64,000 nt of DNA from Lacticaseibacillus pabuli. Lineage in GTDB: Bacteria; Bacillota; Bacilli; Lactobacillales; Lactobacillaceae. The stretch covers positions 1,302,001 to 1,366,000 of the forward strand of contig NZ_CP117884.1 of NCBI RefSeq assembly GCF_028736235.1, written 5' to 3'. Made by a program: the position numbers and the translations under genes. This document shows, piece by piece, positions 51,982-61,015 of this stretch. Under the pieces are notes generated by a model. It was given only the letters and a program-made list of their open reading frames with translations, was not told where the DNA came from and made no database searches. Within the stretch, counting starts at the first letter, position 1. Each line of letters starts with the position of its first letter.

Positions 51982-53084
51982 AACGGAAATTGGCAGATTT
52001 ACCGATCAGAGAAGCACTGTTGCGTATCACGCTGACCGGCACACTGGTTGCCTCTGTCATGATCATGGTGTTTCTGTTTGTATGGAATGCGTTGCTCAAT
52101 CTCTGGGCAATAAATTTCCTAGCCAGCGACAACTGGCGTTTTCTAGGCTTTTCCGCGCAAACGGTTGGCGTATTTGCGCTGTTTGGTGGCGCAATTCTCG
52201 GCAGCTTTTTGATCCTCGCTTTGGTGATGCGTAAAACTGCTGCCGTCTTCTACAACATCAAACTCGCCAGTTCGCTTAAGCAACTCAATCACGGGGTCGA
52301 ACAGATTCAAAACCAAAGCCTTGATTTTGAGCTGCATAGTCCTAATCATGATGAACTTGGTGACCTGACCCGTTCGTTTGATGAAATGCGTCAAGCTCTC
52401 CAAGCGGCGTTACAGCAATCTTGGCAGTTGCTGGAAGACCAAAAGGAAGTCAATGCCGCTTTTTCTCACGATTTACGTACCCCATTGACCGTCCTTCAAG
52501 GCAACGTCGAAATGTTGACCTCCAGTCAAAACGAAAACAACACAGAAGCCTTAGTTCAGGACATGCAGCGCCAATTACAGCGGGTGACTGACTTTGTTAG
52601 CCTGATGAGTAAAATCACCTCTCTGCAAGCAGCCCCGATTGAAAAGGACGATTGCACACCAGAACAGTTTTCAGCTTTGATTCACGATGAAGCATCACAT
52701 CTATCGGCGGATTTGCCAGTCAACTTGAAGCTAGCTGACCAGCGTAAAACCAAGGCGTCATTTAAGCTCGCCACGAGTGCAGTACTCGAAGTGCTCGACA
52801 ATCAGCTAAATAATGCCCAAAAGTTCGCTAAGTCTACGATAGATTTGTCGGTCGTTCTAACTACACATGATCTGCAAGTCACTGTAACCAACGATGGTCC
52901 ACAGCTTTCAAAAGTTGAGCTAGCCAATGTTCGCGTCCCATTCTTCTCCCAACAAAAGGCTGGACACCACCTTGGCGTGGGAATGTATATCTGTAAGGTG
53001 ATCTGCCAAACACATGGCGGCGACTTCACAGTACGCAATGTTCCCGGAGGGGTTACGACGATTGCTCGTTTTTCTCTCGAATAA
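51969..53084 (+). CDS. Sensor histidine kinase
   Basis: A 371-residue membrane kinase: two membrane segments (~22-44 and ~60-88), a HAMP linker, the HisKA box AFSHDLRTPLTVLQGN and a HATPase domain with N box LDNQLNNAQKFAKS and G box HHLGVGMYICKVICQTHGG. ATG 51969 lies within the end of the response-regulator gene; an in-frame ATG further upstream lies deeper inside it. The short extracellular loop fits intramembrane-sensing kinases paired with ABC exporters (inference). Confidence 0.9.
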   Translation: MAKLKRKLADLPIREALLRITLTGTLVASVMIMVFLFVWNALLNLWAINFLASDNWRFLGFSAQTVGVFALFGGAILGSFLILALVMRKTAAVFYNIKLASSLKQLNHGVEQIQNQSLDFELHSPNHDELGDLTRSFDEMRQALQAALQQSWQLLEDQKEVNAAFSHDLRTPLTVLQGNVEMLTSSQNENNTEALVQDMQRQLQRVTDFVSLMSKITSLQAAPIEKDDCTPEQFSALIHDEASHLSADLPVNLKLADQRKTKASFKLATSAVLEVLDNQLNNAQKFAKSTIDLSVVLTTHDLQVTVTNDGPQLSKVELANVRVPFFSQQKAGHHLGVGMYICKVICQTHGGDFTVRNVPGGVTTIARFSLE

Positions 53085-53377
53085 CAGTCATTGTTGATAG
53101 ATAGTTGATAATTACTTGATACTGTCTCCTTGTAAACAAAACAAGGAGGCGTTTTTTATGAGTTCAATTCAAATTTCCGATGTCACCAAGACCTATCGCA
53201 AGAAGCCAACCCCAGCATTAGATCACCTTACTCTTGAGATTGGCAATGGCATGTTCGGCTTGCTCGGTAAAAATGGTGCAGGTAAGTCTACCCTGATGAA
53301 GATTCTAACCACTCTTGAACAACCGACATCTGGCACTGCCGAGATTTGTGGTATTTCACTGACCCAGCCACAGGCGA

Positions 53378-53390
53378 TCCGCAATCTAAT
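53378..53390 (+). repeat. 13-bp flanking duplication, left of the IS30 element
   Basis: TCCGCAATCTAAT occurs here and at 54653-54665, on both sides of the insertion and in the same ABC codons; consistent with a target duplication of unusual length or with local rearrangement. Confidence 0.75.
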
Positions 53391-54652
53391 CGTAAATTGC
53401 AAGAACAAGTTAGCCAGTCGTTGAGGACAATCCCAGAACAGGCCGTTATCAAATAGAAGTTGTGGCGCTAGAGAGACTACTGGGCCATGCGACGAACGCG
53501 CCGAGCTTCGGCCTCAAAGTTTTGCTGGGGTGTGCAGTAGCCCTGTTGTTTGCGAGGCAACTGATTCAAGCGGTCTTGCGTGGCCTGCACTTGACTAGGG
53601 CTAATGTCATCTAGGGACATGCCCTTAGGGAAGTCCCGACGGATCATCCGATTATGTGCCTCGTTGGTGCCACGGTCGCAGGACGTGTAAGGATGGGCGT
53701 AGAAGATCTCAGTTTCCGTCCCAGCAAAAGCAGTATTTAAGGCGGTGAACTCGGGTCCGTTATCGGCTGTGATGGTCTTGATGCAAGCTCTCCATTCGCG
53801 CTTGATTCCACGCAATGCATAGCTCACAGAGTCTGCATCTCGTCCTTCGATCAAGCGGAGAAGTTGGCAACGGGTCTTGCGCTCAATCAGAGTCAAGATG
53901 ACGCTCTCCTTGCCATTGCGTTTACCGACAATGGTATCCATCTCCCAGTGACCGAACTGCCTGCGTCGTTCAACGACCTTAGGCCGTTCCTCGATACTGT
54001 GGCCAGCCAGGCGCTTAGCCTTGGTGTGGTGCTGGTGAGAGGTCTTCCGCTTAGTCTTCTCCAACAGGTCGATATTTCGAATCTCTAGGCGTTGGTCGTC
54101 AATGTACTGGTACAAAGTCGAGGCACAAACAAGCTCTTCAGGACTAAACAGCTTGTGTCGCTTGGCATAGCCGATTGAAGCATCCGGCGACCATTTGTCC
54201 TGCTTAGCTCGCTGTACGTACCAGGCTAAGAAGAACTGTACGCTGGCGAACTTGTCAGGACGATGGGCAGCTCAAGCGTGCAGTCTCGTAACGTGCCTGA
54301 GCAGCCTCTGGTAGGTATTGTCGATGGTAGACACGCTTGCCATTACTCTTCTTGACCTGATCTACTGTACCTCGCTTGATTTCATTATTAATGGTCTGCG
54401 GGCAGACGCCAATTTCAGCAGCAATCCAACGATTGGACTTCCCAGCTTGGCGGAATCCGGCCACTTTTCCGCGTTCGAGTGATGTTAAGTGCTGACCTTT
54501 TTGGCGGTGTGTGGTATCCTGTTTCTGCATCAAGACAATATCCTCTTCCATTGTTTGTGTAGGAACTTCAATGATACAGGATATCTGTTCTTGATGTTTT
54601 TTATTGTCCAAAAAATTTTGAGACAGTGGCTAACTTGATTCTAAAAAGCGCG
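53391..54652 (-). mobile_element. IS30-family insertion sequence (about 1.26 kb)
   Basis: Limits follow from the split ABC gene and the 13-bp flanking duplication. The ends carry imperfect inverted repeats sharing CAAGTTAGCCA (left near 53407-53417; right, reversed, near 54626-54636). The only gene is a minus-strand IS30 transposase with a frameshift. Ends may be off by a few bases. Confidence 0.85.
53477..54530 (-). pseudogene. IS30 transposase, frameshifted
   Basis: The N-terminal part (from about ATG 54530, MQKQDTTHRQKGQHLTSLERGKV, HTH KSNRWIAAEIGVCPQTINNEIKRG) stops at TGA 54255 after ARLSCPSS. The rest continues in another frame (DKFASVQFFLAWYVQRAKQDKW ... ) to 53477, with the DDE residues in HWEMDTIVG, TADNGPEF and GTNEAHNRMIRRDFPKG. 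One indel near 54,255-54,265 explains this. The copy should not transpose by itself unless frameshifting rescues it. Confidence 0.88.
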
Positions 54653-54665
54653 TCCGCAATCTAAT
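54653..54665 (+). repeat. 13-bp flanking duplication, right of the IS30 element
   Basis: Second copy of TCCGCAATCTAAT; see 53378-53390. Confidence 0.75.
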
Positions 54666-55304
54666 TGGGTATCTACCCCAGAACTTTGCATTCTATCCAA
54701 ACATGAGAGTTTCCGATGCGCTGGCTTACTTAGCAACGCTTGCTAACGTATCGGTACGTGATCAACGTCGGCGCATTGCGCAACTACTCGATGACGTCAA
54801 TCTGACAGAAAAGGCCAATGCCAAGGTTCGCCAACTATCAGGCGGGATGCTGCAACGGTTAGGCATTGCGCAAGCGTTGATCAATAACCCACAGGTGCTG
54901 ATTGTTGACGAGCCGACCGCTGGCCTCGATCCCGAAGAACGTATCCGTTTTCGCAATCTCTTAACCGATTTTTCCAGCAATCGAACGGTACTACTTTCCA
55001 CGCATATTGTGTCAGACGTTGAGGCGACGACGAATCAAATTGGTGTTCTCGACCACGGACAACTACTGTTTACAGGCACCACCAATGAGCTAATGGTTAC
55101 TGCGACAGGACATGTTTTTGAGGCTCGAATTCCTCTTGAATCAGCAATTCAGTTCAAGCAAACCCATCAGATTAGCGAGCAAGTCACCCAAGCAGACCAG
55201 ATTCATTTTCGTTTCATTGCTGATTCGTCCGACCAAAAACCAACCGCACCGACCCTTGAAGAAGCTTATCTCTACCTTCAAGCGCAACATGAGGGGGTGC
55301 TTTC

Positions 55305-56416
55305 ATGAGACTGTTTTGGCTTGAATCCAAGCGACTATTTCTCAGCCTTTCGTTTTTGATTTATAGCGTGCTGGTATGTGGTTTTATCGTGCTCAACGTG
55401 AATCCGCTGGTGAACCGCAGCTTGGCAACAATGCCAACAGCCAGCCACTACGATGCCATTTACGCGTCCGACTTTCAGACATTGAAAAATGGCGTTCTGT
55501 CGCAGCTAACGGACGAATACAAGGAAAATACGTACACAACTTATCCGATGGGTTTTGCCAAGACAACCTCGCTAAAATCCGATAAACGCAACGCAATGCA
55601 ATGCAGGAACAAATCACCGTGCTACGCAGCGCGTCCAATCGCCGAGAACTCAATCATGCCGTCAAACGTGTTGATCAACTTCTTGGTGGTCATTCTGGTT
55701 ACACCACGGCCAATATTGTGACCCTCGCACGCAGGCAGATGAACGCAAGAGAGGCCAAACAGGACTATCGTTTGATTGTCACACGCGACAAAATATCTGG
55801 TGCTTTTGCGCGTGTGTTCGCCGACATCGCTGGACTGATTGTGGGCATCTTGCCGACCGTTATCGTCATTGCGTTCTGTTATGCTGATCGTCGTAGCCGC
55901 GCACTGGCGACCGTTCAGTCTAAGTTTATTTCCAGCGGGAGAAGAATCATCACGCAATACTTTGCCAGCCTGATGGTGCTTTTGTTGCCGGTACTTGCAG
56001 TCGCTATGTATTTCACACTTCGAGTTGTCGGATTATATCCGCATCAGGCAATCGACTTGTTAGCATTTATGAAGGCAACGTTCATTTGGGTATTGCCAAC
56101 GCTAATGATCAGCAGTGCAGTTGGTTTTATGACCTATCAACTGTTTGGTAACTTCATGGGTTTTGCGCTTCAAATTGGCTGGTGGCTAATAACCACGATG
56201 ATCGGTTCTCGCCGCGTCGATGGTAATTATGGTTGGCTGCTAATGCCCCGCCATAACTCGCTCCATAATGCGGCATATTTTTATGATCATCTCAACGAAC
56301 TACTGGTCAACCGGGCCAGCTATGCTGTGCTCGCGTTGATCATGATAGGTGTTGCAATCCTAATTGCACAATTACGCAAAGGAGGTCTTCGTCTTGCTCT
56401 TTCAAGTCATCACTAA
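55305..56416 (+). pseudogene. ABC transporter permease, frameshifted by a 5-bp tandem duplication
   Basis: The gene starts at ATG 55305, overlapping the ATPase stop. It encodes a first membrane segment (FLSLSFLIYSVLVCGFIVLNV) and an extracellular region to SLKSDKRNAMQ. ATGCA is then repeated (55596-55600, 55601-55605), which shifts the frame. Removing one copy restores NAMQEQITVLRSASNRRELN and a continuous protein of ~370 residues with five further helices, ending at 56416. It is an ABC-2-type permease broken by a simple slip. Confidence 0.85.
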
Positions 56417-57011
56417 GGATCTCAAGGCTAATGTTCTACCAATGAGCATTGTGACACTACTGTTGGCGTGCCTGATCCCGATTCTGTTCAACCTCACGCC
56501 AAATTCAATTCCGCAAGCGGCGATGCCAGGAGAACTGTTTGTGCCACTGATTGCGATAATCTGCCTACCAACCGTCTTCCTACCTGATCAAGCAGAGGCT
56601 ATCCAAGCCGTGATCAATTCTAAACACTACCGCTTATCGCTACTCCGTTGTCTACGAGTGCTCTGGTTTCTACTGCTGTTAAGCGCGCTGAATGCCGCCA
56701 TCATCATCGCTTATGGTATGCACGGTGCAGCTGTGCCAACGCTTGCACTACTGGGTGATTTTATCGCAAAGACATTTCTGCTCGCTGGGATTATTACTGG
56801 AAGTTATAGGCTCACTCAAAATATTGTAATAGCTTACATTATACCGGTTACCTACTTTTCACTTTGCCTTGGTTACACATGTCTCGGGCCATTCAATCTA
56901 CTTACACTCATGCACGGCCGCCCTATGATCGATAATTTGTATCAACTAATTGTGGGTCTGGTTCTGCTAACAATCAGTTTCACGTTCTCGGATGTCCATT
57001 TGGATAAATGA
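56394..57011 (+). CDS. Second ABC-type permease subunit, small membrane protein
   Basis: A ~205-residue protein with six predicted helices (e.g. MSIVTLLLACLIPILFNL, LFVPLIAIICLPTVFL, VLWFLLLLSALNAAIIIAYG, LYQLIVGLVLLTISFTF). AAAGGAGG at 56378-56385 sits 8 nt before TTG 56394, which I take as the start (MLFQVITKDLKANV). It overlaps the end of the first permease. With that gene and the ATPase it would form an ATPase-permease-permease exporter; substrate unknown. Confidence 0.7.
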   Translation: MLFQVITKDLKANVLPMSIVTLLLACLIPILFNLTPNSIPQAAMPGELFVPLIAIICLPTVFLPDQAEAIQAVINSKHYRLSLLRCLRVLWFLLLLSALNAAIIIAYGMHGAAVPTLALLGDFIAKTFLLAGIITGSYRLTQNIVIAYIIPVTYFSLCLGYTCLGPFNLLTLMHGRPMIDNLYQLIVGLVLLTISFTFSDVHLDK

Positions 57012-57262
57012 GGCCCTAAATATTCCATATTCAATAGCTAAGCAATCCGTTCAAAATAGTTAATTAGTTGACCACATATCGATGAGGGTGAGACGAATTC
57101 AAATATATGCGACCACCTCTTCCAAATCATCACTGGCCAACTTGGTCAGTGATTTTTTGTCGTTCAATAACAAAATCTATTTACTTTTCGTATCTGCTTT
57201 CATTTTCAAACGAATTTATCTCTGTATCTAAGAATCATCAAATCAAACAGGAGGTTTTCATT

Positions 57263-57661
57263 ATGAGTAGTGAGCGAAAGGTTTCTCGTATGTTCATTCG
57301 TTACATGCAACAGGTTCTTAGAAATGAACGAATCAATATGTATAAATCACACCTTAACGACTTTAAGGAGATGCCACTCGAATATTGGCTGTTGGAGGAA
57401 ATTGCCGAACCTTACCATTTGGACGACTTTAAATTGACTGACGATGAAATCGCCACGCTCGAATATTTCATTGAAGACGATCAATTATCCGAGGCTGTTG
57501 CAACCCTTACGACAGCTGATAAGATGGTGCTGTATCATTACTACTATTCCGAGCTGAACGATGTGGAGATCGGCAACCGAACCGGCAAAACTAGTCAAGG
57601 GGTGAACAAGCGGCGTCGACGGGCACTAGCACGGATTAAGAAAGCATACAATAATATGTAA
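57263..57661 (+). CDS. Sigma-70-like small protein
   Basis: A 132-residue protein with sigma region-4-like sequence at the end: EAVATLTTADKMVLYHYYYSELNDVEIGNRTGKTSQGVNKRRRRALARIKKAY. The N-terminal part (SRMFIRYMQQVLRNERINMYK) recalls the small sigma-like Orf7-type proteins of Tn916-related elements. ATG 57263 follows a perfect AGGAGG; longer readings from 57107 are not supported. It probably regulates element genes. Confidence 0.75.
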   Translation: MSSERKVSRMFIRYMQQVLRNERINMYKSHLNDFKEMPLEYWLLEEIAEPYHLDDFKLTDDEIATLEYFIEDDQLSEAVATLTTADKMVLYHYYYSELNDVEIGNRTGKTSQGVNKRRRRALARIKKAYNNM

Positions 57662-57791
57662 TTTTGAGAGCTTATTTCTTATTCACTGCTAGAGAACCAA
57701 GGAGTACGGCAATCCCAGTTGTGACAGATAGATACGGACATGTGATCATGCAATATTCGGGCAAGTATCTGAGTACTGTTCAACGAAATGT

Positions 57792-57807
57792 GTGGGCAAC
57801 GTGGGCA
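57792..57807 (+). repeat. Tandem GTGGGCA motifs, right-hand pair
   Basis: GTGGGCA at 57792-57798 and 57801-57807 (9-bp period), same orientation as the pair at 47237-47254 (11-bp period). Confidence 0.45.
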
Positions 57808-57905
57808 AAATCTGATTTTATTTGCCAAGCATTGCTTAGAACCAACCTCTACCAGTGCATGGTCGATTCATCTCACAAGATTCCCACAAATTTATAGAGC
57901 AATCA

Positions 57906-57931
57906 AAAAGCCCGAATTGACGGGCTTTTTT
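57906..57931. terminator. Terminator between the element end and the IS21 remnant
   Basis: AAAAGCCCG pairs with CGGGCTTTT around AATTGA and is followed by further T residues. Confidence 0.7.
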
Positions 57932-57988
57932 CTAATTATCATTCAGATTTGTCAGAGATTCCCTACCCAACATGAGTAGTATTGCCAA

Positions 57989-59202
57989 TCAGCCTTGGTT
58001 CAAGGTTGAAAATTGTCCTACTGAGCCTGTTAATCGTGCATGTACTGCCAGTCGAGAGTCCTTGTAGTAGATCTCAACGAGTTTACCAGTCAGGCGAACG
58101 TCAACTTGATTGCTGATGTATATTGGAAAGGTACAGAATAGAACATCTGGTTCACAGTAATGTGGTAATCTGGTTGTACGATGGCGGTCTGCCAGGATTC
58201 CATCTCAAACGGTGTACTCGGGAGTGCATGTAAGGCGAAGCGTTCTTCCGTTTCAAAACCTTATTCTCGATTCTTACACTGTTTATGCTTTTTCGTATAA
58301 GGCCGTCGGTTAAACTCTGCCAGTTTAATGCCGACGGCCTTGTTCAATTCTTCAAGCGTAAAGAATGTCTCATTGCGTAGTGCCGCGATTACCCAAGTTG
58401 AAAGTGTACCAACACTGCCTTCCACTGTTGGTTTATCTTTTGGTGTCCGCACGCGCGCAGGCATCACTACCGTACCGTAATGGTCTGCCAGATCACGGTA
58501 CATTGGACTGAGCACCACTTGGTGCTGCTTATGCTTGGTAACGCCAACCTTCAAATTATCCGATACCAATACTTCCGTAACACCGCCAAAGTAGTTGTAC
58601 GCATGAACATGACATTGAAGCCAATCTGGTATTGTCATACTCAAGGTAGCTTCGCAATATGAGTACTGACTGCTAGGAAGTACCGCCAAGAAAAGATACG
58701 CAGTAACTGCCTCACCAGTATCACGGTCCTGTAGATGCAACGTCGATCCTGCCCAATCAACTTCCATTAGTTCGCCAGGCTTGCGTTTGATCCGCATAGT
58801 GGCTTTGAATTGTTGAGCGAACTCTGTGTAGTTTCGACAAAATGTTCGATGGCTATATGGCACCGCATCATTCTGCCGACATTGCTGCTCATACTCGTAG
58901 TAAAGCAGCGATAATGTGACGTTGGGTTTGGCAAGTTCCTTATGCACATAATCATAGTCTGGCATTTGCCGACCTTTTGACTCTGGCTTCATTTCAGGAA
59001 ACAAAAGGTGCCCCAAATACTCATCGGTGACGTCCGACTCGATTGGTAGACGCACCTCACGGGACTTTGCTCGCTGGATTACCTCCCGAATTTTATCCCT
59101 TGAATTCCCGGTAATCGCCGCAATAACGCGTTGGCTCTTACCTTGGTCATGCAGCTCAAGGATGCTGCGATAGTATATTGCATACACAAAAACCTCCCGC
59201 AT
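57989..59202 (-). pseudogene. istA: IS21-family transposase IstA remnant
   Basis: From 59202 the frame gives 313 residues: HTH near the start (QRVIAAITGNSRDKIREVI) and the rve-type integrase core (ELMEVDWAGSTLHL, EVLVSDNLKVGV, KPTVEGSVG). It stops at TAA (58258-58260) after KQCKNRE. The same frame continues (GFETEERFALHALPSTPFEM ... VPFQY), then an extra TA near 58,115 shifts it to ISNQVDVRLTGKLVEIYYKDSRLAVHA, ending at 57989. istB is absent. The copy is dead by at least two lesions plus 3' truncation. Confidence 0.88.
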
Positions 59203-59281
59203 TGTTTGTACGCGCTTACTAACCCGTGACCAAAGTATACAGGAGATATTGATAAGATAATAGAACCGGATTTCGTACTAC

Positions 59282-59352
59282 TGGACGATTTACTGGCACG
59301 GGTGGGCGATTCGGTGGCAGAATTGGACGAAAACTTGGCAAAAGGTGGACGA
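59282..59352. repeat. IS21 terminal repeats, four TGG(A/G)CGA boxes
   Basis: TGGACGA or TGGGCGA begins at 59282, 59303, 59324 and 59346, a regular 21-22 bp period (two helical turns), upstream of istA. IS21 ends typically carry such multiple transposase-binding repeats, so the element end lies near here. Confidence 0.7.
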
Positions 59353-59419
59353 TGGCGTGACCGTCATCAAATATAGTTCCTTTTTCACATCCATATAGCT
59401 CAATTGCGAACGCCTTGTG

Positions 59420-61015
59420 TTACAAATCTGCTACCTCTAATTCATCAAAATGAAACTGTTCCTCAAACTTCCCCAAAAATTCTTGATCAGTCTTCCTGTT
59501 GATATAAATCACCAACTTCGATTTAGCTCGGGTGATCCCAACATAATACAAGAAATACACCATTGCTGACGTAATCACCCCATTAGATTCGGAATTATCA
59601 AAATCGATGTTCTTCCATCCGTATGGCCAATACTGACCGGTATCTATATTCAAAATTACACTCTGATATTCACGGCCTTTTGCCTGAAAGATTGTCGTGC
59701 TGTCAGTTAACTTCTCTAATGCTTCCAAGAAAGAGGAAACCTTTTTGGTACCGTCAGCACCGAACGTCTTCACCAATTCCAGCAGTGCCTGGATACTGTC
59801 TTGCCATATCAATCCATGAGACTTAAAAAAGTCCTCAAAGTTGTCAAAACTTTGCTCTGCCGCAGTTGTAATCAAGTCGTCGAGTTGACTTAAACCGACT
59901 CGTTCAATTGATTGCAACGTGAAGCATTCTAGAGCAGCTTGTGTTTGACGGTATCCTTTTCCTGAAAAGAACTGTCCCATCGTGTTCAAAACCGACAGTT
60001 CTGGTATCAACGGTTCAAGCGATAAAAAGTCGCCCCATTGCTTCCCACCATGATGATTCGCCTGTCGGTATTTGTTGACCTTTTGATGGGCACTTTTTGC
60101 AATATCACCTTGGCCGACCGCAGCTAAGGCCAAATAGTTTGTTGACGACAACGTCATGGCATGACTTAATGCATATTTTTGAATGATTTTTTGGCGAATG
60201 TCATCGTTTAATTCACCATCACCAATGATCACATGAATTTCGCCGCCCGCATGTTCAGCAGTAGCCATTTGTGCAAGGCCATCAAAAGAAGCACGAACTT
60301 GATTGAAGTACTCCACGAGATTCGAGTCTGAACGGTAATTACTAGTCAATGGTACTTTGGTTGTCTGATAGGCCGTTAACAGCGCATCGAGATCTGGCGC
60401 TCCTTTATCTACGCGATAGATTGTCTGACAAGGGTCACCGTATAATCCGATCAGAATTTTAGCGGCAAGTTTCTCCATAACATGCTTAAGAAACGTCCGA
60501 TTGGTATCCTGATATTCATCAATGATAAGCACATCCATCGAATTAATCACTAATTGAGCAAAAATTGGTAGGCAATCAAGCAAATAATCGAACAGTTTGA
60601 TCACGTCATTATGCCCTAAACTGAGAATTTGGTCTTCCTCGTTATAATATGGAACACCAGTGTCGTATAAGAGCTGACTGACACCGTCCCATGACAAACC
60701 ATCTTTCGATTTCTTAAAAGCATCAGGTTCGAATTCTGTTAACAAGTCCGCTTCATCAAGCAAGACAGTTGAAAGTGGTGAAATTAGGTGCCATGCGAAG
60801 GAATGGATGGTACTGGCAACTACGCTATCGATGCCGATTCGCAGTTTTAATTCATCAACCGCAGCATTGGAGAAGCTGATTAGTGTACACTTTTTCCCTG
60901 TCTTCACCAACTCTTGAACGTCTTGGGTCAATCGATATGTTTTCCCAGCACCAGCAGGACCACGAACTTCATACACGCCCGAAATTAAGTCTAAATAAGT
61001 TTGATTCTCACTCAT
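59420..61015 (-). CDS. UvrD/PcrA-like superfamily 1 helicase, GajB-like
   Basis: About 531 residues from ATG 61015 (MSENQTYLDL). All SF1A motifs are visible: I GPAGAGKTYRL, Ia LISFSNAAVDELKLRI, II LIIDEYQDTN, III GLYGDPCQTIYR, IV LTSNYRSDSNLVEYFN, V FQAKGREYQSVIL and VI YYVGITRAKSKLVIY. The start lies inside the last codons of the OLD nuclease gene, so the two are translationally coupled. OLD nuclease plus UvrD-like helicase is the Gabija anti-phage arrangement (GajA-GajB). Low-GC codon use separates it from the core genes. Confidence 0.9.
   Translation of the reverse strand: MSENQTYLDLISGVYEVRGPAGAGKTYRLTQDVQELVKTGKKCTLISFSNAAVDELKLRIGIDSVVASTIHSFAWHLISPLSTVLLDEADLLTEFEPDAFKKSKDGLSWDGVSQLLYDTGVPYYNEEDQILSLGHNDVIKLFDYLLDCLPIFAQLVINSMDVLIIDEYQDTNRTFLKHVMEKLAAKILIGLYGDPCQTIYRVDKGAPDLDALLTAYQTTKVPLTSNYRSDSNLVEYFNQVRASFDGLAQMATAEHAGGEIHVIIGDGELNDDIRQKIIQKYALSHAMTLSSTNYLALAAVGQGDIAKSAHQKVNKYRQANHHGGKQWGDFLSLEPLIPELSVLNTMGQFFSGKGYRQTQAALECFTLQSIERVGLSQLDDLITTAAEQSFDNFEDFFKSHGLIWQDSIQALLELVKTFGADGTKKVSSFLEALEKLTDSTTIFQAKGREYQSVILNIDTGQYWPYGWKNIDFDNSESNGVITSAMVYFLYYVGITRAKSKLVIYINRKTDQEFLGKFEEQFHFDELEVADL

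Larger units (their letters stand above)
53158..55308 (+). pseudogene. ABC transporter ATP-binding protein split by an IS30 element
   Basis: The 5' exon-like part (53158-53390) encodes MSSIQISDVTKTYRKKP and Walker A LLGKNGAGKSTLMKIL. The frame resumes after the IS at 54653 (RNLIGYLPQNFAFYPNM), with signature RQLSGGMLQRLGIAQALINNP, Walker B LIVDEPTAGLDP and the H-loop His in LLSTHIVSDVE, ending at 55308. Joined, it is an intact ~295-residue drug/peptide-exporter type ATPase. AAGGAGG precedes the ATG. The insertion should abolish it; the distal ORF from ATG 54703 lacks the P-loop. Confidence 0.92.
57662..57988. other. Probable right end of the mobilizable element
   Basis: About 325 bp without a convincing gene. 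A plus-strand frame (57664-57897) contains VTDRYGHV, vaguely like an integrase C-terminus, but has no start signal. Tandem GTGGGCA motifs lie at 57792-57798 and 57801-57807, as beside the integrase. A terminator follows: AAAAGCCCG/CGGGCTTTT around AATTGA (57906-57931). Confidence 0.45.

Noticed and set aside
57664..57897. Possible integrase C-terminal remnant (VTDRYGHV)
   Set aside because: Similarity is limited to a few residues, without start signal; kept only as a note on the element's end.
59282..59352. CRISPR-like regular repeats
   Set aside because: Only four 7-bp boxes at 21-22 bp spacing without spacers of CRISPR size; they fit IS21 terminal repeats. No CRISPR array or cas gene was seen.
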